Positions 12,601 through 27,600 of a DNA stretch of 64,000 bases are shown in pieces. Below the pieces are notes generated by a model, which ran no database searches, was not told the DNA's origin, and saw only the letters and a list, made by a program, of their open reading frames with translations. The stretch's first letter is position 1; every line of letters begins with the position of its first letter. This DNA comes from Pithys albifrons albifrons. Its lineage: Eukaryota > Chordata > Aves > Passeriformes > Thamnophilidae. Position numbers and translations under genes: made by a program. The stretch spans positions 8,512,622 to 8,576,621 of the forward strand of contig NC_092463.1 of assembly GCF_047495875.1 (NCBI RefSeq), read 5' to 3'.

Positions 12601-15600
12601 CAAAGTTACTTAATTTTAGAAATCCAGTGTATGCAGCATGGTAGATACATTTCTGCATCACCAAAGATTTAAATACCATCCAGTTTTGAGGAAAATGCTT
12701 GCTACTTACCTGAAATGTCTTTACTGACGCTTTTGATATTAAGCATTTTTCTTATAATTCTATTTGTGGAATGTTTTCCACTTATGAATTGTTGTTGTTT
12801 GAGAGCTATACTGTATGCTGATTTATTAAACTTTATTCCCAAGGGTTTTCTTTAGAGTTGTAGTTAGCCTTTAATCTAAAGGAGAAAAATATCTATTTTA
12901 TTATTTGTTGTTTCAGATACTAAATAAAGTGTAAAAAGCACGTTTGACATGAAGATCACTTGATAACAGGAACTCTGAGCTGAAACACATACTAAACCTT
13001 GATTTTTATCTGTGGTTGAAATGACTTCTCCTTAAGAGCAGTTAGAATGCTATATGAGATGGAAGGGGCAAAGCATTTCAAGGCTAAATGACCATCTTAG
13101 TCTTACTTGATTAGAGCTTGCAGAGGTTGCTAAGAAACAAAGTAATAGTCCTTGAGTAACCAATTATATGCCTCTTGGACAGATGCACAGGTGCTCATTC
13201 TCTGAAGTTGTTTGGGTTTGTTGTTTTGGTTTTTTTCTTTTTAAATCTGAGATAAGACTGGAGTATTAGTACAGAAACTGCAATCTGTTTACATCCTGCT
13301 TCAGGCTTGAAAGTCCTGATTATATATACCTTATTCCCAGCAGGATGTGTTCTGGTGGGTTTTGTTTAGTTTGTTACTAATTGGTTATTATTATGCTTAA
13401 ATTGTTCTTAAAATGCTTCTTCTAGTTCCAGATAGACCACGAGGTCTTTAGTCTCCGTAGTGCTTTCTAGTACTATGAGCATACCTGCTTAAGTAACATT
13501 AAACATCTAAAGTTCAAACTGGGTAAATGTTTTTTCCCCCAAAATATGTATGATTCTGGTTATAGCATTGCAAAATTGAAATGTCTGCCTTAAAACACAA
13601 TTTACATTTTGAGTGTAAAAAAATCCTGGATTGCAGCTGAAAAACTTAAGTTCTAATTAGGGAACTTCTACATACTTCGAAGACTTGATTGACATGTGCT
13701 TTGAGCAGTAAGTTGAGAAATACTTAAATAGCTTAATTATTGATCTACCCCAATCAAGACTGAAGTAGAAGTTCTCTAGGGTGTGCAATTTTTGGTGCCA
13801 TTTAGTGTTCTTTCTATTGATTGAGGATAATTTTAATAACACTGTTTTGGTAACTTGTGCTACTGCTTAATTGATTTTAGTGGCCAGTTCCTTTCTCATA
13901 CACCACATTTAAAAAAAATATAAAGATACTTATGGTAATTCTGATTTCTATGTTACAGTAACGCAATTTTCCTTGTTTCACAATATGGAATTTTTACTGT
14001 AACTAGTTAATATAGACAGCAAAGTCTGAAAGTCAGGCCATGCTTGGTTGTTAAGAGCAAGTACAGCTGTCTGCTGCCCCTCAGTAATGACTGTTTTTTG
14101 CACAAAACAATGACCTGATAACACCCCTGTGTTGGGTATAAACTCTTGCTTAAATCATATGTTTACATATAGACCCCAAATATTTTGGTGTTGTATTTGG
14201 TTGCTGGAGACATTTTGTAGAACAGAGTATTGTTTCCATGATTCATCCACATGTATTGGTGCTTTCTTCTATCAGAAAGTGCGGAAGGGAAGGAAGTAGG
14301 GAAACTGAAATGTTTAGACTAAGATGTTGGTTGTCAGATATTTAGTGCTCCTGCAGTGCTTTCTGTTTACTGTTAAGTAACTCTCATAACTTCAGTGTTC
14401 TGTGGTTTATTACTTGTAGTTACTTCACATCTCCTCTTCTTCTGTAAGAGGTGAGGAGTAATTTGGTTGCTCAGACTCAGCTGGTTGCAGTTCTTCAAGG
14501 GTTAACTTCCAGAATTCAAATTCCCTTTTTCTTGGTCTTCAACGGTGAACTGTCAGGATATTGATGGTCACAGGGCTTAGAAGTACAAACTGTTGCATAT
14601 CAACAGATCTTCTCAAGCTGTTCATCTCTACTCTCAATCACTGTGAATGTATGGTGAACAAAATAAGCTTTAGCTGTCAGGAAATGATAGTCTTGACTCA
14701 TGGCAGCTTGCTATCAGTGATAATTTTTCCCCAAGACTTTAGGATGTTCTTTCAAGATTTGGTAGTCTGAAATTTCAGCTTGCTGAGGAATCTGGAGAAG
14801 TCAGAGTGGCAGAGAGTCAGTGGGAAATGAAGTACAGACACTGTAGTCAGTAATATGTACTCTTGAGATATGAGTTCAGCTTTGAACCAGCAGAATTAGT
14901 CTCCAGGTTGCGTTAATGTCGCTCACTTTGCGTGGCTTCCTTCTGTTTTCCATTGATACTCATCCTTATGAGGAAAGCTGTACCATTGTTACTGACCAGT
15001 GGAGTAACTAGGGGTCAACAATGACATGAATTTGAAGACTTCCTGAGATAATCTTCCTTTCAAAGCTTCCAGATCCATGTCCACAGGAGGAGGAGGCAAA
15101 AAAATAGAGAAGCATTCTGAATTTACATGCTTAGAGTAAATTTGCAGGGCAAGTGCTTACTTTCAAAGGCTGTTTCATGTGTTTTGCTACACCTTTTACA
15201 AAGCCTTCCTTCCAAAGGCATGCCCCTTTGTGGGATATGTCTGATTTATAGGGATGTAAAGCTTTATCAGATCCCCTCCAGTTTCTGAAAGATATGGTTG
15301 GATATTAAAGTTCTGGAGCTGTTTAGTTATGGGGGGATTGGTCATGTCTATTGTCATATATTCAGATAGATAGCTTGGAATTGAGAGCTATGTTTTCTGT
15401 TGTATGCTTTGTTTATTTGCTGCTGTAAGCAGTTAATTTTTAATAGTAATTAAATACAATGTAGTGGTTGGTGCTGCAGGCGTATGATAAAGTCTTACTG
15501 TAGCCATATAGTGCTGTTCAGAAGATTCAGTCCTGCTGCTGGAATATGATACAAGCCTTTGTTTCAGGAACATATTTATAAACTTAGTTTTTCACAAGTA

Positions 15601-18600
15601 AACTTTGGCTCTACCATGTATATTTAACTGTGTGCATAGTCCTTGTTTAATCCTTTATTCAAGTTTCTTTGCATGAGTTGATCTGCATGAAGGAACTTGT
15701 ACCCACTCTTAGAGTGGTGACTCTTAGTTTTCTGCTCAATTTACAGAGAACTAAAATGAGGTGTTTTCTTTCTGTTGATGTCTCTGCCAGCCTCTGTAGC
15801 ATGTGCAGAATTTGAAAACTGAGCTGTTGTTTCACTTGCGCCTGAAATCAAGTGTAGATGAGGTGTGTTATCCCTTTTTTCTAGATTAATGACACTTCTG
15901 TTACTAGCCATGAGCAAATCTGCAGTATGTCTTTTGTGAAAATGTGAAGTTCAAATTGACTGAAACTGTTGTGTGACTCAAGTAGCAAAAAACTGAGACA
16001 TTTGTCTTGCTTTATGGTGAAAAGATTTGTAGTGATACCTGTGCTCAGAGCCTACAGCATTTGGGTGCATCTTGTTTGGAGCTGTATAAGTATTTGTTCA
16101 ATCAGGGGTTGCCATCACTGTGGGCCAGCAGAGTCTCTGTCTCATTTGTCCTTTTTCAGCAGTGACTGCTGCTGCCCAAGTTGCTCCAAAGGTGGATCTG
16201 TTGGGTAGGACTGATGAGAATTGAAGAGGACTTAAAAAACAGTGCTGTAGTCTCTGCTCCCTTAGGAGCAGAGGTTGAGTGTGGGCCTCTCCTCTTCCTA
16301 AGGCAAGACATCTAGGCTCATTAGCTGGAGTTGGTTTTGTGGGCATTTGCTTTTTCAAAAACAAAGGGGAAGAGTGCAGTGCTATCAACAGCTAACATTT
16401 AAAAGGGGTAAGATTAAAACACTACTCTTTATTCCTGGGAATTTTGCATACATAGTACTTGGGGGCATATCTGGTTTTTTATGTATTTGCTTACCTTCTT
16501 AGTATGCATATTTCCAATACAGAAGAGTGCATGCAGGTGTTCTGTGTTAGAACAATAATTAAAGTATGTTATTACATAGTTAGTTTAATTCCCTCTTGAG
16601 TTCAAGTTGAAATTATAATGATGCATGGATTGAAGTGCCCAGAGGACACTAATATCCATGCCACATGGAGTGCAGAGGGGAGGGGAAGAGCAGTATTAAT
16701 TACTAGTTCATCTTTGAATTCTAAATATTAGCATAAAACAAGTCTTGCACTAACCATTAATGGGTCTTCATGGTTGTTATATACACTTCAAAAGAGACAA
16801 TCTAGCTACACTTTCATTAATGCAATGAGAAATTGTATGTATAATGGGTTTAATTTATCTTGGACTTCTTCCAAAACTTTAGGAAAGGAGTAGGACGTGG
16901 ATAGTTGGTTAATATCAAGTTAGTCTGAAACAGTTCAAAGGTGGTAGGAAGGCTGAAAGCTTCTGCTGAAATCTAATGAAAGGATGTTGAGATGGTACCC
17001 AACTGTCTGCCTGGTGCTGTACGTGTCTCTTTATAAAAGGCTTTTTTCTCTGTTCTCTAATTTCATCAATACTTTCTTCTGTTCTTTGCTACTGGATTAG
17101 CTCTGGATTTCTGGAAACTGCTAGTGGAGTGGAAACTCCAGCTGTGGTGGAGGGAACTGTATTGTATTAGCTGGGAAGTCATGAAAGTATCTTAAGATGT
17201 AGCTTGTTTATTTCCTTTTACCTAATGATCAGACAGAATGTCTGTTGGCACTTAATCCTATGACCCTCTATCTAAAGCAGAGTTTTCTGACTTTTTTTTT
17301 GTCAACTAAAACTGGATAGTAGAAAAGAAACATCTACTGAAATTGCTACTCTGTTCTCATGTGTATAATTTGATTTAATCTCAATTAAAAATCAATACCT
17401 TGTGTTCTGCCTGAATAGGATGGAAGAGAAGGCTGTTATTTAAGGTTCTAATGTCTGCAGAATTGATGTCTGTGGGGCTAATTTCATTTCTTTGCTGCTG
17501 CTTCTGTTCTAGAACTCTCAAAACCAAGTGTAACCTTGAGAGGTTATATGAGGCTCTCCTCTTTGAGAGGAGTGCAATGCAAAGTGTGTTACTTGTTTAA
17601 CTGATCTCAGGTAAGATAGGATGTTGTATCTTCCTCTCGCAGGGTTGTAGTGTACTGTACCAAATTCTATTGCTTTGCTTGGTAGCTCTTATGTTTAAAA
17701 TAGTTTTGGTGATTGGCTGGCTTCTCTGCTATCTATCTAATTTCTTCTCCAGTGTAGAAGGGAAGAGTGTTGATACTATTTTATATCCCAGTATGCTTTT
17801 CAGAAACCTCATTGAAACGGGCATGTATCAAAGGATAGAAACATAAACAGTTTTAACTTTGATCAGACTACGTAAATGTTTAGGGCATATAGATGTGTTA
17901 GGTATAAATTAACCAGCAGAGGGGAGCTGTGGCAGCAGAAGGGATAACTGATGGTTCTTCTGAACAATGCTATTTGCTGGTCACGTTAACTCTTCTGTAT
18001 TTTGTGCTCATCATTAGTCCTGATCAGCCACTTGAAGCAAAGCAAAGTGAAGATCAGGTTGCCTTGTTAAGACTGCTTTCAGGTGGATTTTACTTCGGGT
18101 GCTTAGCTTTCTTTATAGTGTCAGTTTTCTTTCCCAGTAGTCATGTATGAACAGAGCATTGCAGTGCTTGGGCAGCTGTGAAGGAGCTGGCAACTGGGAG
18201 GAGCTGTCCTTTTTGAGGCTTGTTTTCCACATGCCTAAAGCTTTTTATGGAATGCTAGGCCTCTGCCCAGCAGATCTAAGCATCCCCTCCAACATGCATC
18301 TGCCATGCTCTAGGTATGGTGGGGTGGGCGTCCTTTATATGGAAGAAAAGCAGTTTCACTGAGCAGTGGAATGGTACTGAGTTTCTGCAAGTCTTTTCCC
18401 ATGGCTTGTTAGAGACCTACATGAGAAAATCATCTGTGCTTACTGACCCAAACTTTTAAGGCATTTTTTTTCTCCTACTGTACAGTGTGTAAAAGTTCAA
18501 ATGAAAAAGATTACCAGAAATGGGCTTATCTCTCTTATAGGTATGGCTCCAAAAGGCCTGTGATGTCTTAACAGGGGTAGGGATGCCAGAATTTATTGTG

Positions 18601-21600
18601 ATCTAAACCATGTTTCCTGAGACCACTGAGGATTCTGATCTCTGCTCAAATTCTGAATCTGTGTAGGCCCAGCCTGTAGCAACTGTCAGGTACACTGGTA
18701 CTGAGGCAGATCTAAGGAGCTAAGCAGATATATCTACCATTTCCATTTTTCAGGAGTACTCTAGGTATCCATGCAGTGTATCTAGAAGCGTCTTTTGGAA
18801 ATTCAGGAAATTAATCTGGTTTGCTATGAAGAGTCTGCTTCTTCCTGTAGCTTGTGTGGGATCTTGAATAATGATAGTGCTTCCTTACAGTATTTGAAGA
18901 TAGGTTTTGTGGTTAGCAGTGCTGCATTTGGGGTGGCTCAATCAAGTTAGAGGAAGTTCTGCACAAAGTCTGTGACTTTATAATTCCTTTCAACTTTGAA
19001 GCTCTAACACTTTTTTAGCTGGTATTTCCAGGTTGTCATAGGTAGTACTCTTGCCTTTGCAGCTTTTGTTCCAGTCACGCTAACCTAATCTTCACCTTTT
19101 CTCTTCTGTTCTTCCCCTAATTCTCTTTTGAGTATGAGTGTTGGTTTGGAAGCTGTTTTGTTCCTTCTTAGCCTGGTTCCTGAGTTACTGATAGTCCCAG
19201 CTTTTAATGGGGGAGGTATTTCTTGCCTGCTCTTCAGCTAGTGTGGAAGATTGGCTGGCTGGTGTGATACTTGGCTCCGTGACACACACAGGCAGTGCAG
19301 AATTGCTTTGTTAGTGGAGAAAGTTTAATTAGGAGTAGCACCAGCCTTCATCTATGCTATATAGAACCCAGTAGGGTTTGGGTTTGACTAGTGTAAATAG
19401 AATAGCTAAAGTTTAGAGATGAATTGCCAAATTATTTCAATTGCCTTTCTGTGTAAACCTTGGTTTGGTCTTTTCCAAGAAAAGTATTGCTTTTCTTTTA
19501 GTTAAACCAGGACTTTTATTGCAAATGTGCTGATGAAAAACTGCTATGAAATTAGTAAGCTTAGTATTTCACTTGGCACTTGTCAATCTTCCTCTAGTTA
19601 AATGATAAATGCTTGTTGTATTTGAGCATTTCAGTTATCTTGCCTTGGATGACAGTATGTTCTGCTTTGTGTCACCTGACTTAATCACTATTAAAAGACT
19701 GTCTGGATTATCTTTTCCTCAGGGGACGTTCCACAAGCCTACAGTCCTCTAAAGATTTATTCCAAATAGTAAGATCTCCCAGTTAGTAGCTTTAGTTCAG
19801 TTGTCTTTTTTTCTGAGAACTATTTGTTGCATTTACTGCAACAGGTACCTGATTGAATTGCATATGTCAGCTGGTGATTTTTGCATTTGTTTTATTTTGT
19901 GTGACATTTCAGTATTGCAGAAAAGAGAGTCTTGATTAGATTTTTAAATTATGGCTTCTTCTGTCATGGTTTTCAAAGAGGAGTTCTGAGATACAAATCT
20001 GATTTAGAACTGTACTGTGTTTATCCTGGCTTCCTTTTTTTTTTTTCTCAAACACTCCTTGTCACAATCTTGATTACCCTGAGATAAATTGTAATGGCTC
20101 AGGCAGACATGCAAGATTCTATGGTGTTACTGTTTTATTTATTTTAACACTCTTGTTTTAATGTCAGCCATTAGAAGAACTGAAGTGCTTGCTTCAGAAT
20201 GGCACCTGTACTGAAGTTGGAGTTCAAGGAATGTAAGCAAATGTTGATGGGAGGCTAAGGGTGAAAATATAGAAAACTGCTCTTTCTTCTCCAAGCTTTG
20301 TTTTCAACCTGGAAACTTCCTGAGCTTGCTGTGATTGGTGTCTCTGCAGTATTTCTGCCACATTGTCCTTGGGCAAACAGAACCCTTAAAACCACTTTGC
20401 ACTTAAGCAACCTATGTAGTATTTTGCCAAGTTACGCATAAATGTCATCTTTTCTTAATTAATTTCTTCTGACCACAGCTCCTGTGAACTTACTTGCATA
20501 CCTTTTACTTCGTATCAGGAACATGAGAATGGATGCTCTACTCCTAACTATCCACAGGACCTTTTGAAGCTTTGTCGGCTCTATCACATATTCCTGTTGT
20601 CTCTTCCAGGCTGTGGAGTTTTGACCAACTTTCATTTCTCTCATGGAAATAATTTCATTCTTTGTTCCTTCTCGCATTTCTCTGGACCTTTGATTTCTAA
20701 CATCCCTCTATTTGGGATTGCTATTCATCCCATCTCATGGGAGAGGGAGAACGGGGGAACCACAGTGCTTCCCTCCACCTTCAGTTACAGAATCACAGTG
20801 TCATAAACTGACTATCTTTTTAACTTGTATCCCCTGTTCTTTAGTCTCCCTTTCTATCCAGGGCGCTCTTTACAACTGACTTCTGAATATTAAATAGCCA
20901 AGACATGGATGAGAGTAGGAGGCAGATCTTTTACTGTAATCTGATCAAAGAACTTGTGTTGAGTTTGTGAAGGGAACTCTGCTAGCTTTGGTGGATTGAA
21001 CAATTAGCTGGTTATGGAACTGGCAAGTCACAAGTTGTGTTTTGTGGAACCTTGCTTATCAATACAGACTTGCACAGAAGAAGAAAGTCACTGGTGTCAT
21101 TAACATATGGTTATGTGAGGCTCTCTGAAAATTAGCTTAAATTCAACAAGGTTGGAAGTGAAAATAACGAGATTTGTAATACTGTACTCCCATTGTGACG
21201 GGTGGTACAGACAATTCTGAAAGATCCTGTGGAAAGAGAAATAATAAGATTAAGAAATAGTTTAAAGACCACCTAGAATGACATTATTTTAGTAACTAGA
21301 ATAAAACTGTAGCAACTGGTCATTCGTCTAAGATGAAATTGCTTCTTTTTTTTGTGAGTATTAAGCTTGCTTATCCAGCTGGGAAAAAAAATTTTCATGC
21401 CCTCCTTGATGTATTGATTTGTTTTATAAACCAATACTTTTGTTGAGACTTGTCTCAGAGGAGGTACCTAGAGATGACACAGGCAGGAGCCATTTGCAGT
21501 AAAATAGAAATGTTTCAAGGAAACTGACAAATATGATAGTGTGAATGGATAATACGCATTGATATTCTTGTTTCTTCCTGAAGAATCTCAGCAAAGGCAA

Positions 21601-24600
21601 GTTATTATGGGAGTCCTTGTACGTGAGTAGCAGAACTTTCATTGATGCTTTTTTTATTTCATTCTGAAAGTATATGGAAAACAAATGATTTGAAAGTCAA
21701 TCCTAAAGTGTTTGTTCAAATTTAAGTGGCCACAGTTGGCAGCTTGGACTTCAGAGATGGAACTTAATCTCCCTGAGTACAGCAGAGATGTGGACATGCT
21801 GGAATCAGGAGAGCAGGGATGGAGTAGGGTGGGGATGAATAGCAGACAGCTATAAAAAGCAGAGGCAAGTATTACTTCTGTTCCATTGGACTAGCATTAC
21901 TGCTATGTGTGTAATGGTGAAAGGCACTGCTTTAAAATAGGGATGGGCTCTTCTAGAACTCTTAGTATTCCATGAGCTGAGAGTAGAGAGCAGATCAGCT
22001 TTTATTAAGGTGAAATCTTCATAGGAGTACTGCCTGGTCAGATGTCCTGCAGGTTTTCTAAATACAAAGCTAATGATTTGTTTCTGGCATTGTGAAAACT
22101 TAGTGCGGTGCATGTTTCTTTTTTCCTCAGTGGTGCTTCTGTCCTGGCTGCAGCTGCTGTCTGATAGAAGGGCTGCTATGAAAGGTCAGAGTATTGCTGA
22201 GGTATTGGGAGCAAATATGCTGATTCTATGACTTATTTGTCACAAGGTTGACTTGGCTGAGATTTGCTTTGAGTTTGTCTAGGGTCCTAAGTTACAAGGA
22301 GCTTGTGGAGTCCTTCTGAGAGTTTAACTTCTCTTATGTAGATGGATCTCCAGAGGGCTTTCTCTTTGCTGTTATGTGGTCTGAGGTGACCCTGTTAATG
22401 TTATCCCCTGAGGAGCTCTAGTCAGAGTTGTGGCATTTTGGCTTTTTGTGAAAATGGATCACTGTTTCTGCAGGCATTAGCTAAAACTTAAGTGTAACTT
22501 CAGATGACTTCTAGAAACTCCACAGCTAAAATTCTTGCTGTCTTGTGATGTATCAAGAGCCCTTCATACTGAGAAACTTCTGCATTCTGCCATTGCAGCA
22601 GAATCAGTGTCTTCAAACTTTCCCTTGAACATCTTCCTACAGATACATCATCTGGTAAAATATGCCATGATTCTGGGAGTTTGACGCTGGAGAGAAGCAC
22701 ACTATGCTCCTGTTTCACAAAGCACTAGGCACTGCCAAATAGGTGTTGTAATACCCCTTTGAGTTCCTCCTTGAAGTTGTTTTATCTTTCAGATGCATGC
22801 AGCTGGTTGTTGGTGGGATTCTTCCACCTAGTTGCTGGGTAATTTTCTTTAACTGAAGTGAGTCTCTACCTGGGTGTTAATTTGGTATATTAACTCCAAG
22901 AGTAACTCTTATTCACCTGTTGTTTTTATTTGTGCTCTTTTTGCAATGAAATGAGTCTTAGGAGTCTAGACATCAAGATTTCCCTCTACCACCCCCATAT
23001 GCATACACACGTACACACCCCTCCAGTTTAGATTTTGCTTAGTTTGGGGGAGGAGTGGAATGAGTGTTCAAACTCATGTAGGTGGAGATATCAGCCTGTT
23101 GATTGTTAACTATGGCAAAAAATAGCCCCTCTCCCCCACTCCCTGGTTTTGCAGACTTCCTAAAGGTTGTTAAGTGGGGCTAATTCATACAGAGTTCCTC
23201 TTGTATAACAGTAGAGCTCCAGAGTTTATAAACATCATCCCGCTTTTGTGACTGGGCCAAGAGGAGGATAACTGCAATAATTGCTCTCAAATAGAAAACT
23301 TCAACTTGTTCAACTGCTTTCTGCTATCTGCTGCTGCTGCTATTTGCAGTACTCTAACCTGGCCTTCCATTCCTAACAAAATGGGATTGTTTGGCCCTGG
23401 TTTCCAAAGGGAAGGCTTTTGTTTAGGAGTCACTCTGCTTGCTCCTTAAATGAAAAATGAGGATTTAGAGGATGGGTATCCTTATGATTTTGTGTGGTGA
23501 ATGGCCCCTGAATCCAGCAGACAAGTTCTTGCATGCAATTGGCTAAAATACCCTTCAAGTTTCAAAAAAGAGGCCTGTACCTTGTCGCCAACCCCCTTGC
23601 ACCTACCCCTAAAGGAGATCATTTACTCCTTCAGTAAAGGTCTCCATTGTGACTTTATAATGTCTCTTTCTAAAAGATAAACCTGCAGACTGATTCCATT
23701 TGTCTGACCTTAAACCTGTAGTGAAGTTAAGTCCTGGATCTTCTCAGAATCATTCTTAATTTCTTCCTTATTCCCTTTGCAGCTCTGTGTTATTCATGAG
23801 GAAGTTGTAAGAACTCACTGCAGAGTTCCTGGGGAAGGAAATGGAATATGCTTGCCTTGAAGTCAGCTTTTTCCATGGCAAGCAGGCTGGTTGCTTGAGC
23901 GGGGGAGGGGAAGAGATGCTGAAACACAAAAAAGGGATGAGAAGCCCCCAGACCTGCTCGTGCCTCACTTGTCTCAAAGTTCTTTAGGAAAGCAAGCATA
24001 GTTGACTGTGCTGGTCAGGACTTAATGGACTTGGCTTCAAGAAATATTGTTGATGGCTTTTTCCAGAAATTACAAAAAGTAGACTAGCAGTAAGAATACT
24101 GATATGCTGTTGTTGTTCAGCCTATTTTGACAGTCAAAATGTGTGTGTGCAAATGTTGCTTGTGCCTGATTGAGGTTTGAAAAGAAGCAGCATTTACTGG
24201 TGATGAGACCCTGCACTTACTGTGTGTCTGTTGAACAGGAAGACAAGGTGGGCTTCGGATTTGTGTGGGAGCCAGACTTTTTTTCTCTTGCCTTGATAAT
24301 TCTTAGGAGGTTTTTTTCCCTTCTAGAAACTCCAGTCAGTCTTTTTATCATGTGAAAGTCATAACTTTTTATCTGTTAGAATAAAAGTTTTAATGGATGA
24401 TAGCACATTATTGATGCAGAAAACTTCAAATATTGATTTCAACTCAACCTTCACCTTTACGTTTTTCAGACATGAGTTGGAGAGTGTATACCTGACAAAG
24501 TGCTGTCAGCAGATTGATTGTCTTTCTTGGGATGAGAAATCTGACAAGTCTGGTTTGCCAAAAACCCTGTACCTCTTGAATGTTGATCTGTAGATATCAA

Positions 24601-27600
24601 GATAATAGTAATAGTTTGTGCAAGTGAACAAACCCAATATTACAGGTCTTGTTTCCCCCCTCCCCAAAAAGGAGGTCGCTGGGATGGTATGGGGAGTGTT
24701 TTGTTTGGTGTAAACAGTGGAATAATGCTTTGAAGTTACTTATGTCAACACCAATCCTGAGAAAAAACACAACTGAAGCAGCATTACCATGATAAACAGA
24801 CTTAATTTGTATCTTTCCAAGCTATTTGGCATATCTATTCAGTTAACTCCTACAAAGTGGTTCTTGCATAAGCTGTACCTCTGCAGAAGTGTGCTGATGC
24901 TCTTCTGTCTTGTAGCCTTTAACATCTATTTTTTATATTCGGTGAGCACAAATGCTGTTGTGGATTTAACTCTTTCCATAAAATAAACCTAGACACCAAA
25001 GTCAGCAGAATAAGTGTATTTTCAGTGCCCCATATTCAGCCCTGTTACCTCCTCTTCCAATCTGTGCCATGGTCACTTCAAAAACATTTTCTAACTTTTT
25101 TGTTAGTGCTAGTTGTTGATATGAACTAACAGGTGCTACCTCACAAAACATACATACAAACAGTCTCGAGTGTGCATGTCCTGCTGCTGTAGTTATATCA
25201 GCCTACAGCAAGAGTTCTGTGCAAGTTGCAGAAGAAGCAGGAGTGGTGGGGTGTGTGTATTATGCATAAGACTCATGATTTTGGGACATTTTTAGGATAC
25301 TTTTGTGCAGATTTCTGTTAGATTTATGCATGAACCTGAACACACTTATATTCCTATCAACAGTCTCTGTGGAGAACATTTTGTGTTTAATAACTTCTAC
25401 ATTAGCCTGTTCATATTAAAGATACATCAAAGAGCCACTGCTGGATGATGTGAGGGAGTTAAAGATTTGCAGTATGGGTAGAACTTAGATTCTGGACAAG
25501 AGCTAAGTTAATGCAAATTCTGTAGCTGTTTTCTGCAAGCACAATTTAAGAAAGATGTCTGATGTCAGTGTCTGTGCTATAGAAGAGTTACTTGCAGCTG
25601 GTGTTGTGGGAGGTGTGCTGGGTAGCCTGTGGTAGACTGTGTTGAAGAGTCCAGGTATGACTAATGCAAGCCTATAGCTGAGCTTTCATAAAATGAGTGT
25701 GGCCATTACATAAGCTAAAGATATCCTTCAGAATTTATATCCATTAGTGTCACTCAGGTTATAGCTCTTACTCTGATTATTGGGCAGGGTTACAATATGG
25801 GTGGGTGTATGGATATTAAAATGTCCACTAATAAGTTGCTTTGGTAGTCAAACATGTTTCTTATAATTGAGCCATAACTGAGGAGCTCTCAGTCCAGTAT
25901 GCTATGGCCACACCTAGTAACACAGATGCTTTTTTTGGTAAGTTTCCAACTGTTGTTTTGAATTGAAGTGCAAAATTCAAACAAATTTAAGTAGATCTAG
26001 TGCTAGATTTCCTAAACATGGTAGTGGGCAAGACTGTTTATTTTTAACCAGTAGGTTAAGGGCCAGCTCTCTGTTTTGAGATGTAGTAATCGTAATACGA
26101 CAATCCATTGCACTGTCACAGAGAGGAATTCCTCTTTCAAGTTATTGACTAGCTGAAGGTGAGGAAGGGATGACAAGTTGATTTGGTAGCCTTAGCTATC
26201 TTTCCTAGAGGTAAAATAGCCATAAGAATCAGTTTTATGGTTGTATTCTTGCTGTGTCCAAGGGATTTTGAAGGGTGACCGGGAAACTCAGTAGAAAGCA
26301 GGAAGCTGCACAACTGAGAGCTGTCCCAGCTGAAACTGATCTTCCAGTAAACAGGCTCCTGTCTATCAATACTGTTTAATGCTATTTGATTAACATCTCT
26401 AATCTCCTGCAAATGTGACTGCAAGCCTTCCTAAAATGTTACACTCCATATGCTTGCTCATGTGTGAACAGCCAAGGGGGTAGCCTGTAAGCCCATAAGT
26501 AGACAGGGGGAAACTTAGGCTGTGGGATGCCAGTAAGCAAAAGCATTTCATAGTCTGGGTCTTGTCTTTGTTATGTAGGTTCTTTCAGCTTTTTATAGGT
26601 AGGCTTATAGTTCTTGATGGTCACTTGTGGGACAATGGTAAAAGCAAATGCAGGAGAGGAGGTTTGTGGGACCTGGGGCTTCCATGAGGAGGCAGCATGA
26701 GCTGTCTGGGCTGCAGAGGTCAAGCTTTTGGACAGGATTCCAGCTCTTCCAAACTTCAGAAGAGCAGCTGTGTGCTAGAGTTATAGTTACTTGTAAAGTA
26801 CTAGTAAGTTTCTATGAGATAGTAGAGAAATATATTCAACTCCAGAGACTGTGTCAACTTCAATTATAAGATTTTCTACCAGAGCTGTTGGATTCCTCAT
26901 TTTAAGCATCTTAAAATAGGTAGAAGGCCCTGTATCTTCATTCACACCATCCAGTGTATTGTGTGAAATTCCATTTACCCACAAAAATTCATTAGCATCC
27001 TGAGCAAAGACACAAATCAGCTTTCAATGGTATGAAGGGAAAGCATAGTTGACCTGTTTCCTAAGGCAGCAAGTCCAGCTTGAGTTCTCTTCTGCCTTGA
27101 CTTGTTTGGGCAGTCAGGTGCAACACTCAGTTTGCAGTAGGGAAGACTAGCACTTAGGTGAGATACGTAAATGGACATCTGGAAGCATTTGAGCTCAAGT
27201 TCATACTTTCAGTAGAAATTAGTGAAACACAAGAAAACTGAGGGGTATGTTAGAAGATAAGTAGTTAAAAGTAGAAGAAGTGGATAACAGAGCTTTGCAG
27301 CTTACACTGATTTACAGAATTCTGCCTAGATTCGTTCATAATTTTTCAAAATAAGGACACTTGCCATTGCCAGAAGATCATGCTAGGATAGTATTTTATA
27401 TAGTACTTATTTTCTCAACTACTAAATATATGGGTTTGGGGAGGTTGGTGTTGGTTTGTTTTTGTTTTTTTTTTCCTCCTCAGGTAGCACTTAAAAAGGG
27501 GAGTGGTAGGTAGTGTTTTCAGAGTACAGTAGAATCCTATCATGCTTCCCTAAAGGCTGAGGCTGGGGACAGAGGAGAGCAGGGAGTTAGAGGATGAAGC

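Noticed and set aside
16252..16273. Perfect inverted repeat, 9-bp stem CTCTGCTCC with 4-nt loop
   Set aside because: Too short for a microRNA precursor and no extended pairing around it; expected by chance in 25 kb of intron.
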